Notes under the pieces: model-generated
Told to the model about the DNA's origin: nothing
Database searches by the model: none
What the model saw: the letters and a program-made list of their open reading frames with translations, nothing else
Part shown: in pieces, positions 29,347 to 35,424 of the stretch
How positions within the stretch are numbered: the first letter of the stretch is position 1
Layout: each line of letters opens with the position of its first letter
Translations under genes and position numbers: made by a program
From: Candidatus Pacebacteria bacterium CG10_big_fil_rev_8_21_14_0_10_44_54
GTDB lineage: Bacteria; Patescibacteriota; Microgenomatia; UBA1400; PJMF01
Direction: 5' to 3'
Assembly: GCA_002772695.1 (NCBI GenBank)
Contig: PFDI01000020.1
Location: 1 to 35,424 of the forward strand
Length of the DNA: 35,424 nucleotides

Positions 29347-29523
29347 CTACTTTGCTGTTTTGCAGTCTTCACAACCATTGCAATCACAGTTGCCTTCTTC
29401 ACCACAAGCACAGTCATCCTTCTTGCAATCATCGCAGTCATCACACTGACACTTTTCTTCTTTGCCGCATGTACACTCGCCGTCCTCACAACATCCACCT
29501 TTTTTCATTTGATCGTCGTTCAT
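29347..29523 (-). CDS. cysteine-rich metallothionein-like small protein (not in the supplied ORF track)
   Basis: Translation MNDDQMKKGGCCEDGECTCGKEEKCQCDDCDDCKKDDCACGEEGNCDCNGCEDCKTAK*: 58 aa, 14 Cys, many CxC/CxxC. GGGAGAG upstream of ATG; terminator downstream. Confidence 0.85.
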   Translation of the reverse strand: MNDDQMKKGGCCEDGECTCGKEEKCQCDDCDDCKKDDCACGEEGNCDCNGCEDCKTAK

Positions 29524-29550
29524 GTCTCTCCCTTTTTTATTACTACTACT

Positions 29551-29970
29551 TTACTCTGGCCAAGGATAACTAACCATCTCGCCAAACAATACCTCTTTTG
29601 TCTCTCCCAGATTATTTGAAAGAATAATCAATGTCTCAATTCCGCTTCGTCGGCTACTTTCGTAGAGCAACTGCTTGCATAGATGACACGGATTGATAAA
29701 TTCACCAGATTTTTTATCTTCTTTGCTGGCAGCTACCGCGATCGCAAGAATCTCACCTTCTCCGTGGGCTGCCGCGTGGATGAGCGCCGCCTGCTCGCCA
29801 TGGACTGTGAGCGTATAGGTGTCAGAAAAATAGCTTACTGCCGCATAGATGTTTCCCGCTTTGGTCAACACAGCCGCGCTATAATTGCTGTTATTCTTGA
29901 GGGCGAACTCATTTTGCAATACTTCTTTTGCCGCTGCGACGAGTGCTTCTTTTTGGGGCTTGGTAATCAT
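29551..29970 (-). CDS. cytidine deaminase family protein
   Basis: VHGEQAALIHAA and NPCHLCKQLLYE zinc motifs. ATG 29970 lies 6 nt from TATAAT. Confidence 0.87.
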   Translation of the reverse strand: MITKPQKEALVAAAKEVLQNEFALKNNSNYSAAVLTKAGNIYAAVSYFSDTYTLTVHGEQAALIHAAAHGEGEILAIAVAASKEDKKSGEFINPCHLCKQLLYESSRRSGIETLIILSNNLGETKEVLFGEMVSYPWPE

Positions 29971-30037
29971 TCGGTCATTATAATCTATCCTAATAAGAAT
30001 CACACTTTCTACCGTAAGTACGTTAGAATAGCCTGAT

Positions 30038-30199
30038 ATGAATCAAGCAGCTCCTACCGTCACCTGCAAAGATATCGAAGGCAACGAATATTCCGTTTCC
30101 GCAGATAAGCTTACTTTCCGCCCTGCTACCCGCGCGCAGGATATTCTGGATGCGTACAATTTTCTCAACCTGCAAAAGTTTTCTGTAACGAACTCTTAA
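30038..30199 (+). CDS. short hypothetical ORF, possibly the N-terminal remnant of a NUDIX-type protein
   Basis: MNQAAPTVTCKDIEGNEYSVSADKLTFRPATRAQDILDAYNFLNLQKFSVTNS*: 53 aa, below the track length cutoff. Confidence 0.4.
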   Translation: MNQAAPTVTCKDIEGNEYSVSADKLTFRPATRAQDILDAYNFLNLQKFSVTNS

Positions 30200-30258
30200 T
30201 CAGAGATTGATAAGGAACATCTCTGGCATACGAATTGAGAGCGATCGACCAGTTGGCT

Positions 30259-30840
30259 TTAAGTTAATTTCTGCCCAATCCACTCTGCCAACTGCTTACG
30301 ATTAATCAGAACAGTGCCGCTCCGCTTTGCCAGCTCAATCGCCTGGTGAGTAAAATAATTATTCGTTATCACCATGGTCGTATCACACTTATAGTAGTCT
30401 CTCCCACCAAGCACCTGATAAATTGCCTCAACGCCAACCAGATACGAGTAGCGTTTTACCTGAATCGCAATTTTTTGGCCATCCTTGCTGACTGTAATAT
30501 CTGCGCCGAAATCCCCCTCCGCCTTGGTCACGCGAACATCGGAGTAGCCCTGGTGTCTGAGTAGTCGCGCGACATAGTGTTCAAACTTGAAACCATTCAT
30601 CGTGTCGATCTGCTCGAGCGAAAACAATCGAGACTGCCGCGCCTGTCGATATAAGAAGACCACTGCAAAAAGTACCGCGCCGAGCACAACAATGAGTAAG
30701 CCTACTCCCAAAAGTGACAGCAAATGTTCTGAACTTGAAACTCCTGTGTAAAAAGCTGCCAGTGCACCGATTGCCACCAGAACAAACACGCCCTCGGGAA
30801 TGTTTGATTTAGATCGTCGTCGGTAGTATCTTTTTGCCAT
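30259..30840 (-). CDS. membrane-anchored Mrr-like restriction endonuclease fold protein
   Basis: Two TM segments, then GFKFEHYVARLLRHQGYSDVRVTKAEGDFGADITVSKDGQKIAIQVKRY (D...QxK catalytic pattern). Confidence 0.87.
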   Translation of the reverse strand: MAKRYYRRRSKSNIPEGVFVLVAIGALAAFYTGVSSSEHLLSLLGVGLLIVVLGAVLFAVVFLYRQARQSRLFSLEQIDTMNGFKFEHYVARLLRHQGYSDVRVTKAEGDFGADITVSKDGQKIAIQVKRYSYLVGVEAIYQVLGGRDYYKCDTTMVITNNYFTHQAIELAKRSGTVLINRKQLAEWIGQKLT

Positions 30841-30875
30841 CGTTCGGTTCTCACACCAATAGGATAGTATAAGGT

Positions 30876-31214
30876 ATGACCAAGCTAAAAATTCTCGTCG
30901 TCTGCTCTCGCAATAAAATACGGAGCCTCACTGCAGAGGTATTGTACAAAAACAACCCTCATATCATTGTACGATCTGTCGGCACCAGTCCAAGTGCGCG
31001 TAGGAAAATCACACAAGCCAACATTGATTGGGCAGATACCATTCTTTGCATGGAACAAAAACACATGCAAATTATTCAACAACAATTTGGCAAACATAAT
31101 CTCCCAACCCTACAAGTACTCGATATTGCAGACGAATACGAATATATGGATCCAGAATTGGTGGAAATGCTGCAGCGAGAGATTGAACTTATTTTGTCTT
31201 CAAACCTGGATTAG
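30876..31214 (+). CDS. low-molecular-weight protein tyrosine phosphatase-like protein
   Basis: ILVVCSRNKIRSLTAEVLY (C-x5-R loop), DWADTILCMEQKH, VLDIADEYEYMDPELVEML. Confidence 0.8.
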   Translation: MTKLKILVVCSRNKIRSLTAEVLYKNNPHIIVRSVGTSPSARRKITQANIDWADTILCMEQKHMQIIQQQFGKHNLPTLQVLDIADEYEYMDPELVEMLQREIELILSSNLD

Positions 31215-31923
31215 TTATTTCATCCAAACTTTTTACTAGTCTAATCCCCTTTTCAAGCAATATCGTTCTATTCAAACCAATTGCTTTAAGCACAAGGCTA
31301 CTCGTCTCAATGCTTTCAAGTAAAACCACCTGGATCCGCATCCCCAAACTCATCGCCATATCCGATACCCAGACTGCCGTCCGCACATCATTTTCAACGA
31401 GCACCAACTGGGTGCTGGGAGACCTCTCTGCTTGCTCTTTTAAAAACGCCATCTTCCACGCTGCCGAAGACCAACCACTCGGTTTGAGAAATATTCTGTT
31501 TTCGTTCTCAGATTTGAAATAGCTGATTATCTCTAATCGCTCCAGCTCTGCCTCAGTCAGTCTTCGCAAGACGCTCTCGCCTCTACCAGTGAGAACAGCC
31601 AACTGCACTACAGGAGAATCTGGATTGGCTAATTCCTCAAGCATCTCTTTCGCATGCTTTTGTAACTCCCTTCCAGAGTGCCACCAGCGCTTCCACGCCG
31701 CTTTCAGTCCAGTTTTTTGCGCGGGGCTCCAAACAGACAGATCGGGAAGAGATGTTTCAGTTACTTTTTTTAGTGCTGCAAGATAACCACTCGTTACAAA
31801 TGGCGTACGAGCCAGCAACTCACTGAATAAAGCGCCCCAAGAAGCGGGACCTTTCAATAACGTACCGTCAAGGTCAAAATAATACTTGCTTTCTTCTAGA
31901 TCAACCTCAGCACTTGTTTCCAT
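31189..31923 (-). CDS. HAD-superfamily-like protein
   Basis: YYFDLDGTLLKGPASWGALF, LAVLTGRGESVLRRLTEAE, LVLVENDVRTAVWVSDMA. Confidence 0.75.
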   Translation of the reverse strand: METSAEVDLEESKYYFDLDGTLLKGPASWGALFSELLARTPFVTSGYLAALKKVTETSLPDLSVWSPAQKTGLKAAWKRWWHSGRELQKHAKEMLEELANPDSPVVQLAVLTGRGESVLRRLTEAELERLEIISYFKSENENRIFLKPSGWSSAAWKMAFLKEQAERSPSTQLVLVENDVRTAVWVSDMAMSLGMRIQVVLLESIETSSLVLKAIGLNRTILLEKGIRLVKSLDEITNPGLKTK

Positions 31924-31946
31924 TTCGGCAGATTGTACCGCTATGT

Positions 31947-32406
31947 CTATCTGTTTTCCACCACCACCGCTACCACTCGCACCGGCGCCGCATCGGCATG
32001 CAGCTTCATTGGCAAGGCGATAACGTCAAACTGGGGAATATCCAGTAATGTATCTAGATTCACCAAGTTTTCGATGATCAAAACCCGTATATAAAAGCAC
32101 GATTGAGCCCCTTGTGACTTTGACAGATTCAAATACCGACGCATCAATCACCTGCTTGCCTCGAACATCCAGCACAACCCCCGGTCCAAAAAAATGCTCC
32201 AGCGGCAACGCGTCCATTTTCTCACCATCCTTAATCATGTGCAGCGGCGCATCCATGTGGGTACCAACGTGCATATAACTCTTGAGCTCGTGATCGGTGT
32301 AGCCTGCCTCGTCAATATTTGCTACTGGTGTGAGCGTCGCCTGTGGGTCGCCAGGAAATGCTGGCATGTGGTCGATAAATGAATGGGTAAGATCGATGAG
32401 TTTCAT
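31947..32406 (-). pseudogene. cyclase/kynurenine formamidase-like, internally deleted and frameshifted
   Basis: Frame 1: LIDLTHSFIDHMPAFPGDP...MHVGTHMDAPLH...LLYTGFD. Another frame: VLIIENLVNLDTLLDIPQFDVIALPMKLHADAAPVRVVAVVVENR*, the family C-terminus; the middle is missing. Confidence 0.75.
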
Positions 32407-32413
32407 ACAATGA

Positions 32414-32941
32414 TTATAGCTTAAAAACGCCCATCAAATCCCTCGGCTGCTCCACAAACGTGTACAAATCCGACAAGCGATCTTTGACAAAACCTTCTGC
32501 AGCATAACGTTGTAGCAATGCGTCGAGGTCGCGATAGTACTCCCCCACAAACACCAATGGGGCGGCAAAGGGCAGTTCGCCAAATCGTTTTAACTGAGTA
32601 ATGGTTAGTGCTTCGACCAGCGTCCCGATGCCACCCGGGAGTACAACGAATGCCTCGCCCGCTTTCACTAGCGCCTCGTGGCGCGTGGCAAAGTCTGGAT
32701 AATACGTGACACTTGAGAGAAATTTCGATGGCGTGTCATTTTCCTTGGCTATGCGCAGTCCGCGTACCTCGCCGCCCGCCTCAAATGCACCCTGGCACAC
32801 TGCATCCATCATGCCAAAACCCGCTGCAGAATTGACCACACAACCTTGCTGTGCGAGAACTTGCCCCGTTTCGTACGCCAGTTGGCGGTAACTTGGGTTT
32901 GGAACTGTTTCAGCACAGAAAACCGAAACCGATGTGCTCAT
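32414..32941 (-). CDS. LOG family protein (TIGR00730-like)
   Basis: VSVFCAETVPN, GFGMMDAVCQGAFEAGGEVRG, RHEALVKAGEAFVVLPGGIGTLVEALT. Confidence 0.9.
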   Translation of the reverse strand: MSTSVSVFCAETVPNPSYRQLAYETGQVLAQQGCVVNSAAGFGMMDAVCQGAFEAGGEVRGLRIAKENDTPSKFLSSVTYYPDFATRHEALVKAGEAFVVLPGGIGTLVEALTITQLKRFGELPFAAPLVFVGEYYRDLDALLQRYAAEGFVKDRLSDLYTFVEQPRDLMGVFKL

Positions 32942-33051
32942 TTATGGGGGTAGTGTACTGCTGAAGACTGGATTTGGCTAGTTACGCTCCAGGTTGAGAT
33001 TTGAACTCAACAGAAATCTCACACATCTCTACTATAATTGATCGTTGTGAC

Positions 33052-33291
33052 ATGTCGCCAAGTCAGCAAGCAACTACGATTGGATATGCTCTCGATCTCG
33101 AGACAACCGGCATCTCACTCGGGTTCCAACCCAAGCTTGCTGGAGCAAGGATAAGAGGCTGGAGTAACCGCTTTTATCGGACTTTTTCAGGAGAGGCTGA
33201 CAACCCACCTCCTTCCAGCCAAGATAAGTGGATACAATTGTTTAAGCAGGGATTGCGCCTTCTGCTCCACCACCAGACTTACCAAGAGTAG
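33052..33291 (+). CDS. hypothetical protein
   Basis: ORF from ATG 33052 with TATAAT at 33033-33038; no family recognised. Confidence 0.35.
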   Translation: MSPSQQATTIGYALDLETTGISLGFQPKLAGARIRGWSNRFYRTFSGEADNPPPSSQDKWIQLFKQGLRLLLHHQTYQE

Positions 33292-33332
33292 TATAACGCA
33301 AGGCATTGGTTGCTTGAAATGCCAACAAAAAC

Positions 33333-34442
33333 CTATATTTTAAGCGCATACCTAACACTCCGGCCCTTACTCGCGTTTCGCTGTAACATTCCTTTTTCCA
33401 ATAAATCAGCAAGCTCGCGAAAAGCAGTAGCCTTGCTCACCTTTGTTAGAGCTGCATATGTGCGTGTGGTTAATCCACCCTCAAAATTTCCTTGTCCTAC
33501 ATCTAACAGTTTATTGAGGACTTTTCTCTGTCTCGTACTAACCTCAATTTGATTATTCTTCTGCCAGAATGCATCTTTTACCAGCACAATTTCTATGAGT
33601 AGCTTTGACTTTTTAATCGACTTGCAAAACATTTCCAAAAACCACTCCAACCATAAAGTAATGTCTCTTGAGGCTCCCTGATTCTCCTGCAACATTTTGT
33701 AGTACCTCGCCCGCTCGTCCATGATTTGAGAGGAAAGGCTATAGTAGCGTATAGCCAACTGCTCATCCTGGGCTAATGCCATCTCAGTCAACACTCGCGC
33801 TAACCGCCCATTGCCATCTGCAAATGGATGAATCATCACAAACCAAAAATGAGCGATTGCTGCCCGCAACAAGCCATCAATTTGCGAAGAGTCCTCCCAC
33901 CAAGTAAAAAATGAGCTCATTTCTTGGTCAATCAGCTCTGCAGGTACGCCTTCATAATGCACTTTTTCTTGTCCAAACGCTCCATAAACTACGGCCACGC
34001 CCTCAGTCCTCCACTGTCCCACTTCTATCTGTTGAAACCCTGAATATCCAGTGGGAAACAATGCTGCGTGCCAAGAGAACAATCGCTTCTTTGTTAGAAC
34101 TTGGTGGTGCTGCACTGTGGCATCCAGCAAAACTTGCACCAACCCATCAACAGGTGGTTCTGTCTGCATATCTCTCCCACCTAGCAAACCCAAGTGTTTG
34201 AGAATTGAAGACCTCACTGAGTTTCTTTGGTATATTTCTCCCTCAATGCTAGCAGTTTTGAGCGTCTCTTCGAGCAGCAGCTCTTGCTGGGCTCAAGATT
34301 GTTCTTTGATTCCTAGGTTTTTTACCTGAGTCAAAAGTTGACTCTGGGCAGATCGGGCCGCTCCGAGTATTTTCAAGAGTCGATCACTCTGCCAAGTAAA
34401 ATCTGACCAGTTTCCTAACTGCCAGATGTATTTATTTTGCAT
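33333..34442 (-). pseudogene. Fic/DOC family protein, DUF4172-like N-terminus and C-terminal winged HTH, in-frame TGA at codon 50
   Basis: HPFADGNGRLARVL Fic motif. Upstream in-frame MQNKYIWQLGNWSDFTWQSDRLLKILGAARSAQSQLLTQVKNLGIKEQS*AQQELLLEETLKTASIEGEIYQRNSVRSSILKHLG; TGA at 34295-34293. Confidence 0.8.
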
Positions 34443-34443
34443 A

Positions 34444-34493
34444 ATCACCTCATTTTATGAGGCGATTGTAGCAAAGAGTCACCTCATAGGCAA
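34444..34493 (-). promoter_or_regulatory. fic promoter with palindromic operator candidate
   Basis: -35 TTGCCT (34493-34488), 17-nt spacer, -10 TACAAT (34470-34465). ATCACCTCATTTTATGAGGCGAT near-perfect palindrome 34444-34466; half site TCACCTCAT 34479-34487. Confidence 0.7.
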
Positions 34494-34553
34494 GAATAAG
34501 TTGTGAGAACTTTGCAGGGATTAGTGAGGGATGTTGGAACCTATTTTGTAGCA
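34491..34553. repeat. imperfect direct repeat, copy A
   Basis: Core tttgcagggattagtgagggatgttggaacctatttt matches copy B at 35224-35290 with about 6 mismatches in 40. Confidence 0.8.
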
Positions 34554-34933
34554 TCAAGCAACTTTAGCCCTTTTGCTTTTGTAGATAAGATTTTGTGATC
34601 ACTCGTTAACAAAGTCAACTTGTGGACCTTGGCTGTTGAAATCAAAAAATTATCAAAAGGGTCTTTATTTTCAGAATTAGCTACCGCATACATTGAGAGG
34701 CTTTTTTGATCTCCAGACAACAAAATCACCCCCATTGACTCTAGATCACCTATAACCGAAGCATCAAAATCTAGCTTGCCAAGAGATGATTTAATTGTCA
34801 TTTCAAAAAAAGACAGGAAACTAATATATACCTCATTAGTCATTGATAAAACCAACTCTTTACTCTGAGGTCCCAATCTTGGATCTTTTTGTATCAACCA
34901 AATAAAAATTTGAGTATCCAAAAGAATCTTCAT
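34541..34933 (-). CDS. PIN-domain toxin (VapC-like)
   Basis: MKILLDTQIFIWLI, FFEMTIKSSLGKL, DPFDNFLISTAKVHKLTLLTSDHKI. Confidence 0.9.
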   Translation of the reverse strand: MKILLDTQIFIWLIQKDPRLGPQSKELVLSMTNEVYISFLSFFEMTIKSSLGKLDFDASVIGDLESMGVILLSGDQKSLSMYAVANSENKDPFDNFLISTAKVHKLTLLTSDHKILSTKAKGLKLLDATK

Positions 34934-34939
34934 AGTAAC

Positions 34940-35197
34940 TTACTCCTGAGATCCTGCGAGCATTTGTTCAATGAGCGCATTGGTTTCATCAGTGAAGCTA
35001 TCTGGTTTCTCAGCTACTTTGTTATGAGCGATAGAAAAGTTCCTCTTTTGACTACTCCCAATGTCAGCCGGTGAAGCTAACACCAACAGTACTTCTGGTT
35101 TCCCAAAACCCCCAATAAAAACTTTCTCGCCATTTTTTACAGCGGCAATGTATTTACTCAAGTTGGTTTTGGCATTATGAATGGAAACAGTTTGCAT
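34940..35197 (-). CDS. Phd/YefM-family antitoxin
   Basis: MQTVSIHNAKTNLSKYIAAVKNGEKVFIGGFGKPEVLLV. Confidence 0.88.
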   Translation of the reverse strand: MQTVSIHNAKTNLSKYIAAVKNGEKVFIGGFGKPEVLLVLASPADIGSSQKRNFSIAHNKVAEKPDSFTDETNALIEQMLAGSQE

Positions 35198-35206
35198 AAT
35201 GCAAAT

Positions 35207-35235
35207 ATATTAGCTAACTTAGCTAAGAATGTCAA
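35207..35235 (-). promoter_or_regulatory. toxin-antitoxin promoter with TTAGCTAA operator candidate
   Basis: Minus strand TTGACA-17 nt-TAATAT; spacer and edges contain TTAGCTAA-G-TTAGCTAA. Confidence 0.8.
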
Positions 35236-35290
35236 GTGTTAACAGAACCTCTTTGCAGGGACTAGTGAACGGTGTTGGAACCTATCTTAG
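35224..35290. repeat. imperfect direct repeat, copy B
   Basis: tttgcagggactagtgaacggtgttggaacctatctt; see copy A at 34491-34553. Confidence 0.8.
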
Positions 35291-35424
35291 AGATTTTCTT
35301 GAATCCAGCTATCAACACTCTCTCCCGTTCGATAAACTAGAGCGCATTTCAAAACCTCTTGAGAATTTTGGTATGATGGATGTCTATGTACATCCTGTCC
35401 GATCAGCAATGGGAGTTGCTCCAC
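35229..35424 (+). CDS. unknown protein, partial, runs off the window
   Basis: ATG then 65 open codons: MSSVNRTSLQGLVNGVGTYLRDFLESSYQHSLPFDKLERISKPLENFGMMDVYVHPVRSAMGVAP. Confidence 0.55.
   Translation, partial: MSSVNRTSLQGLVNGVGTYLRDFLESSYQHSLPFDKLERISKPLENFGMMDVYVHPVRSAMGVAP

Noticed and set aside
29352-29573. Plus-strand ORF with His/Cys/Ser-rich translation (MLFCSLHNHCNHSCLLHHKHSH...)
   Set aside because: It is the antisense of the Cys-rich gene at 29347-29523; codon structure and RBS favour the minus strand.
32993-33011. Hairpin GTTGAG-ATTTGAA-CTCAAC as terminator or tRNA arm
   Set aside because: Only 6 bp, no T tract, no surrounding tRNA cloverleaf; lies in a divergent intergenic gap.
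34293-34295. Possible alternative genetic code (UGA as Gly or Trp)
   Set aside because: Several intact genes (wzy-like, def, flavodoxin, korA, mrdA) terminate at TGA in ATGA overlaps, so a recoded UGA is not supported.
1-35424. CRISPR arrays, rRNA and tRNA genes
   Set aside because: No regularly spaced repeats, no rRNA signature and no convincing tRNA fold were seen by eye; tRNAscan-SE and CRISPR finders would be decisive.

Overview
Gene-dense window with short intergenic gaps and many 4-nt ATGA/GTGA gene overlaps. It looks like a small-genome bacterium, probably CPR/Patescibacteria (inference only). UGA is used as a normal stop. Core content: nadD, topA, dprA, a Mur ligase, an elongasome operon (MreB-like, mreC, mreD-like, PBP2, then an unknown 454-aa protein), an O-antigen ligase-like TPR protein with def and fmt, rpmB, M50 protease, HAD, MBL hydrolase, MFS, flavodoxin + 2-oxoacid:acceptor oxidoreductase (alpha/beta), a large class II aldolase-like protein, CBS + ArsB/NhaD-type permease, an 803-aa double ATP-grasp protein, an RRM protein, cytidine deaminase, an Mrr-like membrane protein, LMW phosphatase-like, LOG family, Fic and a Phd/PIN toxin-antitoxin module. 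The left edge carries a truncated DDE transposase. Most notable observations: (1) an unlisted 58-aa, 14-cysteine metallothionein-like ORF at 29347-29523(-); (2) a Fic gene whose DUF4172-like N-terminus with the inhibitory TxxxEG motif lies upstream of the tracked ORF and is interrupted by an in-frame TGA, with an operator-like palindrome in its promoter; (3) a Phd/PIN module with a consensus promoter and repeated TTAGCTAA operator, flanked by an imperfect ~65-bp direct repeat; (4) -10 boxes 5-7 nt from start codons, suggesting leaderless transcripts, including a shared bidirectional -10; (5) the double ATP-grasp protein; (6) a decayed cyclase with an internal deletion. All family calls come from motif reading, with no database search.
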